Counted from the stretch's first letter, positions 15,966 to 24,526 are shown. The stretch is DNA of 64,000 bases from Methanobacterium_B sp963703015 (GCA_963703015.1 OY969779.1:2294001-2358000), one strand, 5' to 3'. The notes: generated by a model from the sequence alone, not told the origin. A program made the numbers and translations.

Positions 15966-16567
15966 TAAAAATATTTTTTCTTCTTTTTTTGAACAAATTG
16001 AATTGTTCTACATTTTAAAAGATTTTAATCCGAACTTAATGAGTCATATAAAAGTTTTTTAATTTTATGACTATCGATTAGTTATACAGGTTCATTAGAT
16101 CTTCTGATTTAGGTAAATTAATTTGAGAATTTTGAAATTAAAAATAAATCTTGTTTCAAGTTGTAGTTTTAAAGAAAAGTTTAGTTATTAAACTATACTG
16201 AAGAAGATGTTTACATAGGATGTATAATAATTTTCTATAATCTTAAATATAGTGTTTTTAATAGAAAAATATGATAAAAAAATTTTATTCATCACTGAAT
16301 TTCTATTTATGATAATAGTGTGATGTTATCCCAAATTTGATCTATATATGCATCTCAAATTTGAATTATAAATACAATTAAATTAATTAGGAACAATTAA
16401 AGAGGTTATGGTTCAATATACTACTAAATATCCTAAATTTAAGCATGAAATAGTATTATCATATTTTATAAAAATATAATAAAATATATCTTTTGATAAA
16501 TAGTTGGTAACAAATGTGTATTCATGTTCATTTTAATGAATGATAAATTTAGTTTAACACTAAAAAA
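15966..16567. other. 600-base AT-rich intergenic region
   Basis: No coding frame, RNA gene or clear repeat array is seen. A T-rich tract just after 15965 is a probable terminator. The sequence around 16332-16362 holds two near copies of TCAAATTTGA, a short palindrome. The region presumably also carries the promoter of the phosphodiesterase fusion gene. Confidence 0.4.
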
Positions 16568-18652
16568 ATGAACTCAAGGTGTAGTATGGAAGATTACGAT
16601 CAAAAATATTATAAATCTAGATTCTACTGGTTATGGAGAACAATTATCCTATGGATCGGTTCATCGTTGGGATTCATGCTTGTTGCCTATTTATCCGTGG
16701 GACTCAGTGTCGATTCCTGGGAAACGGCATTCATAGCTGCTGGAATTGTGGGTATATTAAATTCAATTTTATGGCCCCTTTTATCAAGATTTTTACTTCC
16801 TTTTATGGTTTTCACAGTGGGTATAGGTGCATTACTACTCAATGGACTTCTCATATGGCTTGCTACTAATTTTGTTACTGGAATAACCATTGATGGTCCA
16901 GCATTAATAATTACTCCAATTGCAATGGCTGCAATTTCAACTCTGCTCAATGGGGTAATGACAATAGATGATGATGCCACATGGTACAGGGGTATAAGAG
17001 ATAACGTTAAAAAAATTGACCGAGATTCTGTTACCAAAACTCCTGGAGTAATTTTCATGGAGATAGATGGACTTGCAAAGAACATACTCCTGGAAGCAAT
17101 AGAATTAGGGGATATGCCAACACTTAAAAGATGGATTGAAGAGGGTTCACATGAATTAAAGGGTTGGGAAACTGACCTATCTAGCCAAACTGGTGCCAGT
17201 CAAGCAGGAATATTACACGGGAACAATGAAGATATGGTAGCATTTAGATGGGTTGAAAAAGATAACAACAACAAAATCATGGTTTCTGTAGGGTTAAATG
17301 ATGCTCCAATACTTGAAAAACGAATATCCGATGGAAATGGACTGTTAGCCCAGCATGGAGCAAGCAGATCTAACCTTTTTTCAGGGGATGCAAATGATGT
17401 TATTTTCACATTTAGCCAGATGAAAAATCTTGGAAAATTTTACAACAGGGCTTGGAAATACGTTTTTTCAAATCCATCGAATTTCAGTAGAATAGTGTGT
17501 TTGTTCTTTTACGACGCATTTTTAGATTATATCTCCCAGTTGATACACAGATTCAAGGATATTAAGCCTAGAATTTACAGAGGCTTTACATTTCCATTTA
17601 TAAGAGCAGGTGCCAATGTATTCTTACGTGAAATTACTACTTTAGCATTGATCGGGGATATATTAAAGGGTGAAATTGATGTTGCATATGTTACGTATCT
17701 GGGGTATGATGAAATTGCACATCACTCAGGTGTAAGAGATTTTGATGCATTCATTGCACTTAAGGATCTAGACAAACAATTTCACAGGGTAGAAATGGCA
17801 TCCAAATTGTGTCACAGACCGTACCAACTTGTTGTGCATTCAGATCATGGTCAGACCAATGGAGCAACATTCAAACAGAGGTATGGATTATCATTGGAGG
17901 ACCTGGTAAAGGAGTTATTACCTATAGAAACACAAATATTTGCTGATATGTCACCATCCACAGGTGACCACTTTGTTTCTGCATTCACTTTACCGGGGGA
18001 TAAGGTTAAGGAATATTTCAATGATAAAACCCATGATGTGACTAGCTACATTCAGAAATACAACCCACTAAAAAAACCTGATTTGGTTCTTGAAACTGAC
18101 GCAAATGTTCTTGTATTGGCATCTGGAAATCTGGGCATGATATACTTAACAGACTACGTTAACAGGCTCAATTATGGGGAGATAAACCAAATTTATCCAG
18201 ATTTAATACCAGGACTTGCAAACCACGAGGGAATATCATTCATAATGGTTGATTCTGAAGTTAATGGAGCACTTGCAATAGGAAGTAAGGGAACCTACTA
18301 CCTTGAAACAGATAAAGTTGAAGGAGAGAATCCGTTGAAAGATTTTGGTGAAAATATAGCTAAACATCTAAGAAGAACCCACGGATTTAAACACACCCCA
18401 GATATACTTGTTATCAGCATGTACGACAAGGAGAAAAATGAAGTTGCAGCATTTGAAGAACTTGTTGGAAGCCATGGAGGTGTGGGTGGAGAACAATCCT
18501 ATCCATTCATTTTACATCCAAGTAACTGGAATATCCAAGATGGGATAGTAGGGGCAGAAAATGTTTACCAAGCATTCAAATCTGAAATTTCCAGAAACAA
18601 TCTTGAAGGAATGAATCAAGCTTCATGTGAACTGGAACAAACCTTAAAGTGA
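16568..18652 (+). CDS. Holin-4-like membrane domain fused to type I phosphodiesterase
   Basis: A 694-residue fusion. Residues ~20-125 hold four hydrophobic helices resembling the phage holin family 4 (PF04020-like) membrane domain, and from about 155 onward there is an alkaline-phosphatase-superfamily type I phosphodiesterase/nucleotide pyrophosphatase domain. GVIFMEIDGLAKN gives the first metal Asp, the following DLSSQTGASQAG the nucleophile Thr/Ser, VTYLGYDEIAHHSG metal ligands and VHSDHGQTNG the DHG metal motif. Despite the name this is not a phage gene; the membrane part likely anchors a cytoplasmic or outward hydrolase of a phosphodiester, perhaps lipid- or wall-linked. The start could also be the ATG at 16586. 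Confidence 0.78.
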   Translation: MNSRCSMEDYDQKYYKSRFYWLWRTIILWIGSSLGFMLVAYLSVGLSVDSWETAFIAAGIVGILNSILWPLLSRFLLPFMVFTVGIGALLLNGLLIWLATNFVTGITIDGPALIITPIAMAAISTLLNGVMTIDDDATWYRGIRDNVKKIDRDSVTKTPGVIFMEIDGLAKNILLEAIELGDMPTLKRWIEEGSHELKGWETDLSSQTGASQAGILHGNNEDMVAFRWVEKDNNNKIMVSVGLNDAPILEKRISDGNGLLAQHGASRSNLFSGDANDVIFTFSQMKNLGKFYNRAWKYVFSNPSNFSRIVCLFFYDAFLDYISQLIHRFKDIKPRIYRGFTFPFIRAGANVFLREITTLALIGDILKGEIDVAYVTYLGYDEIAHHSGVRDFDAFIALKDLDKQFHRVEMASKLCHRPYQLVVHSDHGQTNGATFKQRYGLSLEDLVKELLPIETQIFADMSPSTGDHFVSAFTLPGDKVKEYFNDKTHDVTSYIQKYNPLKKPDLVLETDANVLVLASGNLGMIYLTDYVNRLNYGEINQIYPDLIPGLANHEGISFIMVDSEVNGALAIGSKGTYYLETDKVEGENPLKDFGENIAKHLRRTHGFKHTPDILVISMYDKEKNEVAAFEELVGSHGGVGGEQSYPFILHPSNWNIQDGIVGAENVYQAFKSEISRNNLEGMNQASCELEQTLK

Positions 18653-18993
18653 TTATAATCTAATTATTTTCCTTTATAATTTTTTAATTTAGCTGCTATC
18701 AAATCTTTTACTATACTAACTGAAATTACTTTATTAAAACAGTCACTTGTTTTGGAGTTCAGTTAAAAACTCTTGTCCAACATGGGTTGAAGTAGAATCA
18801 ATGAAAAGTTTGCAATAAACCTTCAGAATGAATTGATATTAACACATACGGGTGTGATCTGGTTATTTTCCTTCATTAACCGATTAATGATTTATTAAAA
18901 CTTAATTAAACCATAAATATTCCTTTTCAAAAGAATTAAATAAAAATAATAACATAATTAATGTTGTTTAAGTATGAAAAGTGAGGGTGTTTT
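18653..18993. other. Intergenic region before peroxiredoxin
   Basis: About 340 bases. T-rich sequence after 18660 may end the upstream transcript. No coding frame was found. Near 18845 a short CACATACGGGTGTG inverted repeat appears. The promoter of the peroxiredoxin-sod pair probably lies near 18910-18960. Confidence 0.35.
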
Positions 18994-19680
18994 ATGGGCG
19001 AAAAAATTTACGTAACAAAAAAAATCAAGGATAAAGAGAAGGGAATGCCATTAATTGGTGATAAATTCCCAAAAATGGAAGTACAAACTACTCAAGGCAT
19101 GATGAAACTTCCAAAAGCTTTTAAAGGAAAATGGTTTGTTCTTTTTAGCCATCCTGCAGATTTTACACCTGTTTGTACAACAGAATTTTTTGCTTTTCAA
19201 AAGAGGTACGAACAATTTAAAGAGCTCAACTGTGAACTCATAGGTCTTAGCATCGACCAAATATTTGCACACCTCAAATGGATAGAGTGGATCAAAGATA
19301 ACTTGGATGTAGAGATAGAATTCCCTGTTATTGCAGATACAGGAAGTATAGCAAACAAATTGGGATTGATACACCCAGCCAAAGCAACCAACACTGTGAG
19401 AGCTGTTTTTATAATTGATCCTAAGGGGATAATAAGGGCAATACTTTACTACCCACAAGAACTAGGGCGTAATGTGGACGAAATTCTTCGAATGATCGAA
19501 GGTTTCAACCAGATCGAAGAAAAAAAAGTGGCTATGCCTGCAAATTGGCCAAAAAACGAATTAATAGGTAAAGGGCTTATTATTCCACCAGTTCCAAACA
19601 TTGAAACAGGTAAAAAACTTGCTGACAAGTATAAATGCTATGATTGGTGGTTATGTTACAGGAACTACTACAAATGGTAA
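18994..19680 (+). CDS. Peroxiredoxin, archaeal Prx6 type
   Basis: A 228-residue peroxiredoxin that reduces H2O2 and alkyl hydroperoxides. SHPADFTPVCTTEF holds the peroxidatic Cys61 in the PxxxTxxC motif, with the catalytic Arg in NTVRAVFIIDP. The extended C-terminus carries Cys215 and Cys221 in KCYDWWLC, the same spacing as the resolving pair of archaeal Prx6 enzymes such as the Aeropyrum thioredoxin peroxidase, so a disulfide-based cycle is expected. The ATG has GAGGGTG upstream. The sod gene begins 18 bases after its stop, with GGAGG between, so they form an operon. Confidence 0.93.
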   Translation: MGEKIYVTKKIKDKEKGMPLIGDKFPKMEVQTTQGMMKLPKAFKGKWFVLFSHPADFTPVCTTEFFAFQKRYEQFKELNCELIGLSIDQIFAHLKWIEWIKDNLDVEIEFPVIADTGSIANKLGLIHPAKATNTVRAVFIIDPKGIIRAILYYPQELGRNVDEILRMIEGFNQIEEKKVAMPANWPKNELIGKGLIIPPVPNIETGKKLADKYKCYDWWLCYRNYYKW

Positions 19681-19698
19681 AATAATGGAGGTTTAAAA

Positions 19699-20313
19699 AT
19701 GGCACAAAAAACCTATCAATTACCAGAACTTCCCTATGGTTACAAGGATCTTGAACCCTACATATCTGAAGAACAGCTCAAAATTCACCATACAAAACAC
19801 CATAAAGCATATGTGGATGGAGCAAATTCCATACTAAAAAAATTTGACAACCGAGATTCTGAAGAGTTTGATGTTAAGGCTGTTTCAAAGGAACTAACAT
19901 TCCATGTTGGAGGATATGTATTACACAAGTTTTTCTGGAAAAACATGGGACCTGCAGATAAATGTGGAGGAGAACCCACAGGCACAATAGCAGAATATAT
20001 AGAAAAAGATTTTGGAAGCTTTGAAAGATTTAAAAAAGAGTTTTCACAGGCAGCTGCAGGTGTTGAAGGTTCAGGATGGGCAGTTCTAACCTTATGCCGA
20101 ATGACCAATAGAATATTCATAATGCAAGTAGAGAAACATAATGTAAATATTATTCCAGGATTTAGAATCATGCTTGCTTTAGATGTATGGGAACATGCCT
20201 ACTACTTGGACTACCAAAACAGAAGACCTGAATATGTGGAAGCCTTTTGGAATCTTGTTAACTGGGAAGAAGTAAACAGAAAAATGGATGTTTGGTTGAG
20301 CTCACCACTTTAA
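19699..20313 (+). CDS. sod: Superoxide dismutase, Fe/Mn family
   Basis: A 204-residue superoxide dismutase. The metal ligands are seen in KIHHTKHHKAYVDGAN (N-terminal His), GGYVLHKFFWKNM (second His), and DVWEHAYYLDYQNRRPEYVEAFWNLVNW (written as DVWEHAYYLDYQN, Asp and His). GSGWAVL is the conserved core. Iron versus manganese use cannot be told safely; iron is usual in methanogens. It is translated from a GGAGG site 18 bases after the peroxiredoxin gene, so superoxide is converted to peroxide that its partner removes. Confidence 0.95.
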   Translation: MAQKTYQLPELPYGYKDLEPYISEEQLKIHHTKHHKAYVDGANSILKKFDNRDSEEFDVKAVSKELTFHVGGYVLHKFFWKNMGPADKCGGEPTGTIAEYIEKDFGSFERFKKEFSQAAAGVEGSGWAVLTLCRMTNRIFIMQVEKHNVNIIPGFRIMLALDVWEHAYYLDYQNRRPEYVEAFWNLVNWEEVNRKMDVWLSSPL

Positions 20314-20385
20314 CTGATATCCCCAGTTTATTTTTTTTATTAGAAAACAGAAGACAAAAAAATATTATTTAATTTAAAAAATGAA

Positions 20386-20553
20386 TTAAGGTCTCTTTGT
20401 AATTTTGAACCTTCTTTTGGCTGCACCACATGATGGACAGAACCACATATCTGGAAGATCTGCAAAGTCAGTTCCTGGAGAGGTGTTATTTCTTGATTCT
20501 CCTTTTTCTGGATCGTATACATAACCACATATTCCACATCTATATCTATCCAT
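20386..20553 (-). CDS. Rubredoxin (third copy)
   Basis: A 55-residue rubredoxin convergent with sod. CGICGYVYDPEKGE and CPSCGAAKRRF are the iron knuckles; PGTDFADLPDMWF lies between. Its middle part (SRNNTS) and basic C-terminal KRRFKITKRP differ from the two tandem copies at 13 kb, so it is a separate paralogue. A perfect AAGGAGG site lies seven bases before the ATG. Confidence 0.9.
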   Translation of the reverse strand: MDRYRCGICGYVYDPEKGESRNNTSPGTDFADLPDMWFCPSCGAAKRRFKITKRP

Positions 20554-20705
20554 GAATAAAAACCTCCTTAAACAAAGTAACTTAACATAATACTATTTTG
20601 ATCAAGGAATCAAACCTTACATATTAATATGTATTTTAGATAATAAAAAATTTATCAAAGGATAATTGTTCGTCTTTAAATAATGGCAAAAAATGGAGTT
20701 AAATC

Positions 20706-20843
20706 ATGAAAACAGAAAAAGAGATCAGAAGAATGATTGAAATCTTAGAAAAAACTAAAATTCCATCTGAAGATGATAAAAACAAGGTTAAAATACAAAT
20801 AGACATTCTGAAATGGGTTTTAGGCGAACCTGTAGAACATTGA
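20706..20843 (+). CDS. Small hypothetical protein
   Basis: A 45-residue acidic-basic helical peptide starting MKTEKEIRRMIEILEK and ending LKWVLGEPVEH. A GGAG site eight bases before the ATG supports translation. The heptad-like Ile/Leu spacing suggests one or two helices able to dimerise. No family is recognised. A run of twelve T follows its stop, consistent with a short monocistronic transcript. Confidence 0.5.
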   Translation: MKTEKEIRRMIEILEKTKIPSEDDKNKVKIQIDILKWVLGEPVEH

Positions 20844-20856
20844 ACCAGTAACACAT

Positions 20857-20871
20857 GATTTTTTTTTTTTT
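20857..20871 (+). terminator. Oligo-T terminator after the 45-residue gene
   Basis: A nearly uninterrupted run of T starting about 14 bases past the stop at 20843, as expected for archaeal intrinsic termination. Confidence 0.5.
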
Positions 20872-21449
20872 GAAGCTAGAATTTAATTAGTTTCTCTACA
20901 TTTTGAAGCTGACATCATACCTTACAACGGGTAAACCTACTATATACTGTATGTAAGATTGTTATAGTTGCAGAAAATTGGGCAAAACTCCATAATCGAC
21001 ACTTGTTAATTATGGAGGCAATACTTGGCTGATACTAGAAATGAGAGTTGTATTCATGAGATCCCAATAATTCTCACTTTTTTTCATTTACTATTCCTAC
21101 TGTTTATTTAATAAAGGATCAAATCCCGCATGATAATTCATATGCCTATTTTAATAATTAGATAGTAATACTATAAAACAATATTTTTATTTAATAATTA
21201 GATTTAATAAACAAAATATCCATTAGTAACATTTTTAATCATATTATACGTATACTTATAAATTTTAAATAAAATTATGGAATTAATACGAGTATTTTTT
21301 GTATAATACTAATTATTAATCAAATTAGTTTTTATTACAATAATAAAAATATTTATTAACTATTAATTGCATAATATCAAGTACCGGAATGGGATGCAAA
21401 TAATTCAAAAAAAATCTCAATACACTTTCAAATTTGTGAAATAGAGGCG
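20872..21449. other. Long AT-rich region with a 9-base inverted repeat
   Basis: Nearly 580 bases with no credible gene. At 20988-20996 and 21009-21017 CTCCATAAT and ATTATGGAG form a perfect inverted repeat around a 12-base loop, the only evident structure. The part from 21130 to 21380 is extremely AT-rich. No transposase or integrase trace was found. Confidence 0.4.
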
Positions 21450-21480
21450 GTAGAAAATACCATCTTCAGGATTTTTCTAC
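21450..21480 (+). promoter_or_regulatory. Hairpin directly before a ribosome-binding site
   Basis: GTAGAAAA (21450-21457) pairs with TTTTCTAC (21473-21480) around a 15-base loop. AAGGAG and an ATG follow immediately, so the hairpin lies in the leader of the small disrupted gene at 21494. Confidence 0.4.
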
Positions 21481-21493
21481 TAAGGAGATTTAA

Positions 21494-21696
21494 ATGAGTG
21501 GGTACCAAAGATTACAGTTTTAAAAACAATTGTAAACGAACATGTAGAAAGTGAAGGAGGCACGATATTTGACCTAATCCAAAAAAATCTTATTTCTAAT
21601 AATGAAAATCAAATTAAAGAAAAATTAATTGAAAAAAAGAAAAAGAAAAAGAAAGGAATTATTAAATTTAATTCTTCTCTTTTTGAAAGGAGGTAA
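21494..21696 (+). pseudogene. Small gene apparently broken by a one-base frameshift
   Basis: The ATG at 21494 has an excellent AAGGAG site but its frame closes after ten codons. A neighbouring frame is open from about 21484 to the TAA at 21694-21696 and reads VPKITVLKTIVNEHVESEGG, then IFDLIQKNL and a Lys-rich tail ending SSLFERR, but has no start codon of its own. Adding one G in the GGG at 21500-21502 would join them into a 67-residue protein. Its stop is embedded in the GGAGG site of the next gene, the mark of an operon. No family is recognised; a sequencing error is possible. Confidence 0.4.
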
Positions 21697-21700
21697 TTTA

Positions 21701-22042
21701 ATGATAAATATCCCTGCTGTAATAATTGGTTTCATATTAGCCATCCTGTTAAGTATAATGGGAGGATTATTTGGATTGTTTGGTTCGTCTGTCGGTGTTT
21801 TAATAGCCGGCATGATTGTAGGTTTTATGGTAAACGGGGATATTTTGAATGGAACGATTCATGGTGCATTAATTGGAATGGTGGGTGCAGTAATACTGGC
21901 AATTATAGCTTTATTTATAGGCCAAGTATCTGCTTTAATAGCATTATATGTGGGTGTTGTTACTGTAGGATCCATTTTATTATCCCTACTAATGGGAGCC
22001 ATTGGTGGAGCACTTGGATCTCTACTCAGTAGACGAGTTTAA
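21701..22042 (+). CDS. Small membrane protein, DUF5518-like
   Basis: A 113-residue protein of four hydrophobic helices, rich in Gly, Ile, Leu and Val. The pattern NIPAVIIGFILAILL, then LIAGMIVGFMVNGDILNGTIHGALIGMVGA resembles the DUF5518 family frequent in Methanobacteriales, where a GFIVGYMVxGD...GAxHGAL motif separates helices 2 and 3. Function unknown. The start at 21701 has AAAGGAGGT upstream; the frame is open further upstream through a Lys-rich stretch that belongs to the preceding broken gene in another frame. Confidence 0.6.
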   Translation: MINIPAVIIGFILAILLSIMGGLFGLFGSSVGVLIAGMIVGFMVNGDILNGTIHGALIGMVGAVILAIIALFIGQVSALIALYVGVVTVGSILLSLLMGAIGGALGSLLSRRV

Positions 22043-22074
22043 AATATTTTTCAAATTCAATAGGAGTTGATTAA

Positions 22075-22214
22075 ATGAAAATTGATGATGAATTGTATTA
22101 GAAAAAGAAGTAGTTCATAAAAATTATGAAATGTAATTACACATTAAAAATTTTCTAGAATCAGATTATAAATCTGCATTAGATGTTGCAAAGGTCTTAG
22201 GTTATGAAAAATAA
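22075..22214 (+). pseudogene. Decayed small gene
   Basis: After a GGAG site, ATG at 22075 begins MKIDDEL and stops at once; another frame continues as VLEKEVVHKNYEM, stop, LHIKNFLESDYKSALDVAKVLGYEK and ends at 22214. The reading needs one frameshift near 22092 and passes one in-frame TAA at 22134, so it is an old broken gene of about 46 residues. Family not recognised. It follows the DUF5518-like gene on the same strand. Confidence 0.35.
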
Positions 22215-22634
22215 TTGAATAAGAAAGTATGGTCTGTTCACCCTATTCTCATCTCCCATAAAATATTCTCTGAATAATTGGACCGTACATTCCATTTTTT
22301 TTATTGGAATGTTATTACAAACAAGTGTTTAAAACAATACTGAGTAATATTCAAATATATCATTGATTAAATAGTAAGAATAAAAATCCTTATTTTTCTT
22401 TATGAGTCTAAAATATAAATCCCAATGTTGTTTATAATAACCATTCAGTTTGAATCAAATTTTAAGTGGTTGTTATTAATTAAAGATTAAAATCCAAGAG
22501 ATCAAAAGGTTTTAATAAATTTTTTATACCATAAAATTAAAGCAAATATTAGTAATATTTAAAGTAGATATAGAATAAATTCAAATATGAATTTAAATTT
22601 CTTGTTTATTTATAATTTAGAGGGGAGGAACTGA
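22215..22634. other. Intergenic region before paaK with a T-loop hairpin
   Basis: ACATTCCA (22287-22294) and TGGAATGT (22305-22312) form a perfect 8-base inverted repeat around a T-rich loop, which could act as a terminator in either direction. The remainder is AT-rich and holds the paaK promoter and leader; no gene is seen. Confidence 0.4.
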
Positions 22635-23933
22635 ATGATCTGGAATGAAAAGGCTGAATGTATGTCTGAAGATGATTTAAAGGAACTACAGCTTCAGAGG
22701 TTACAAGCGGTTGTTAAAAGGGCCTATGAAAAGGTACCTTACTACCATAAACGTTTTACTGACTTAAAAATTGACCCTGAAGATATTGAAACTTTAGAAG
22801 ATATTGAAAAACTTCCTTTTACAAGTAAAACAGACTTAAGGGATGCTTATCCATTTGGAATGTTTGCAGTTGATACAGAAGACATAGTTGAGGTACACAC
22901 AACATCAGGTACAACAGGTAAACCTACTGTATCAGGATACACAGAAGCCGATCTGGATTTATGGGGAGAAGTGATGGCCAGAGCTCTTACAATGACTGGT
23001 GTAAAGAAGAATGACAAGGTTCAAAACAGTTATGGTTATGGACTTTTCACAGGTGGTATGGGAGTTCACTACGGTGGTCAAAAAATTGGTGCAACAGTCA
23101 TACCAATCTCAGCTGGAAACACTACTAGGCAGCTTGAAATAATGCAAGACTTTGAAACAACAGTTTTAACATGCACACCTTCCTACGGACTTTACCTTGC
23201 AGAGGTAGCTGAAAAAGAAGGAATAGATCCCAGCAAACTAAAGCTCAAAGCAGGTTGTTTTGGAGCAGAAATGTGGACTGAAGAGATGAGGGATAAGCTG
23301 GAAGAGAGATTAAATATTTCTGCCCAAAATATCTATGGATTAACCGAAGTAATCGGACCTGGAGTTGCAATGGAATGTCCTGAAAAGAACGGTCTGCATA
23401 TATTTGAGGATCATTTTTATCCAGAAATAATCAATCCAAAAACACTTAAACAGTTACCTGAAGGAGAAACAGGAGAATTAGTATTAACCACACTCACAAG
23501 GGAAGGAATGCCTGTGATAAGGTTTAGAACTAAAGATATAACTGCTCTTCGAAGGGGTGTTTGTGAATGTGGACGAACACAAGTAAAAATGGATAGGATC
23601 ACTGGTAGAAGTGATGATATGCTTAAGGTTAGGGGAGTCATTGTTTTCCCATCCCAGATAGAAAAGGCACTTCTGAAAATCGAGGGATTAGAACCACAGT
23701 ACCAGATCATAGTTACCAGACCACAACATTTGGATGAACTTGAAGTACAAGTTGAAACGTCACCTGCACTCTTTTCAGATGAAGTAAAACACATAGAAGA
23801 AGTTAAGAAAGATATAGAAAACAGAATTCACAGCGAAATTGGTTTAAGAGTCAATATTTCCCTGGTTGAACCACAAAGTCTCCCTAGAAGTGAAGGAAAA
23901 GCTGTTAGGGTAGTTGACAAGAGAAATATCTAA
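22635..23933 (+). CDS. paaK: Phenylacetate-CoA ligase-like AMP-forming enzyme
   Basis: A 432-residue adenylate-forming ligase that activates an aryl acid, classically phenylacetate, to its CoA thioester. TTSGTTGKPTVSGYT (about residues 90-104) is the P-loop-like AMP motif, YGLTEVIGPG the second, and KVRGVIVFPSQIEKALL opens the C-terminal swivelling domain with the Lys-rich end. CECGRT is a small Cys pair seen in several archaeal PaaK. In methanogens this gene pairs with an ACT-domain gene and with indolepyruvate oxidoreductase, implying aromatic amino acid metabolism from imported aryl acids. A GAGGGGAGG site precedes the ATG. Confidence 0.88.
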   Translation: MIWNEKAECMSEDDLKELQLQRLQAVVKRAYEKVPYYHKRFTDLKIDPEDIETLEDIEKLPFTSKTDLRDAYPFGMFAVDTEDIVEVHTTSGTTGKPTVSGYTEADLDLWGEVMARALTMTGVKKNDKVQNSYGYGLFTGGMGVHYGGQKIGATVIPISAGNTTRQLEIMQDFETTVLTCTPSYGLYLAEVAEKEGIDPSKLKLKAGCFGAEMWTEEMRDKLEERLNISAQNIYGLTEVIGPGVAMECPEKNGLHIFEDHFYPEIINPKTLKQLPEGETGELVLTTLTREGMPVIRFRTKDITALRRGVCECGRTQVKMDRITGRSDDMLKVRGVIVFPSQIEKALLKIEGLEPQYQIIVTRPQHLDELEVQVETSPALFSDEVKHIEEVKKDIENRIHSEIGLRVNISLVEPQSLPRSEGKAVRVVDKRNI

Positions 23934-24010
23934 ATTTACACATGTTTCATGGATCCTTAAGTGGATCCATGGTTTAACATGTTAGGATTTCAAAAAGGAG
24001 GTATTTTATC

Positions 24011-24442
24011 ATGAAGTTGAAACAGATATCAGTATTTCTTGAAAATCGTAAGGGCCGATTATGGAAAGCATTAAACATCCTTTCAAATGCAAATATAAAT
24101 ATTAGGGCCCTTTCAATCGCAGACACATCTGAATTTGGTATATTGAGGATGATTGTTTCTGATACTGATCAAGCAAAACAGATCCTTGAAGAATCCAACT
24201 TCGTAGTAAAGGTTAATGAAGTCATTGCAGTTGGTGTTTCTGATACTCCCGGAGGACTTGAGGGTGTTCTTGAAATTTTTAACAAAATGGATGTAAATCT
24301 GGAGTACATATACGCATTTGTTGAGAAAAATGGAGAAAAAGCTGTAGTTGTGATTCGTACAGAGGATACTGATGCTGGTTTAAAGGCTCTTAAAAATGGA
24401 GGTATTACTGTACTTTCAGAAGAGGAGATTAAAAGCATCTAA
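24011..24442 (+). CDS. Tandem ACT-domain regulatory protein
   Basis: A 143-residue protein of two ACT domains, the first at about residues 3-70 (QISVFLENRKGRLWKALNIL) and the second at about 72-140 (VSDTPGGLEGVLEIFNKMDVNLEYIYAF). ACT dimers bind amino acids and modulate partner enzymes. It lies 77 bases after paaK with a strong AAGGAGG site, the usual pairing in archaea, so it probably senses an aromatic amino acid and controls the ligase or a linked oxidoreductase. A poly-A stretch follows. Confidence 0.85.
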   Translation: MKLKQISVFLENRKGRLWKALNILSNANINIRALSIADTSEFGILRMIVSDTDQAKQILEESNFVVKVNEVIAVGVSDTPGGLEGVLEIFNKMDVNLEYIYAFVEKNGEKAVVVIRTEDTDAGLKALKNGGITVLSEEEIKSI

Positions 24443-24526
24443 AAAAAAAAAATTAATTGTGGGTTGATGGATTTTAAGGGAAATAATCCTTAGATTTCTC
24501 CTTAGAATTTTCCATTAATTTTACCC

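Noticed and set aside
16568..16990. Phage holin, hence prophage
   Set aside because: The holin-4-like domain is fused to a phosphodiesterase and no capsid, terminase, integrase or attachment site occurs in the window.
19051..19458. Antisense frame in the peroxiredoxin gene, rich in Cys
   Set aside because: Cysteines arise from antisense of Thr/Ala/Gln codons; no homology or start signal.
21629..21700. Lys-rich N-terminal extension of the DUF5518-like protein
   Set aside because: The stretch belongs to the other frame of the preceding gene, and the strong GGAGG before 21701 fixes the start there.
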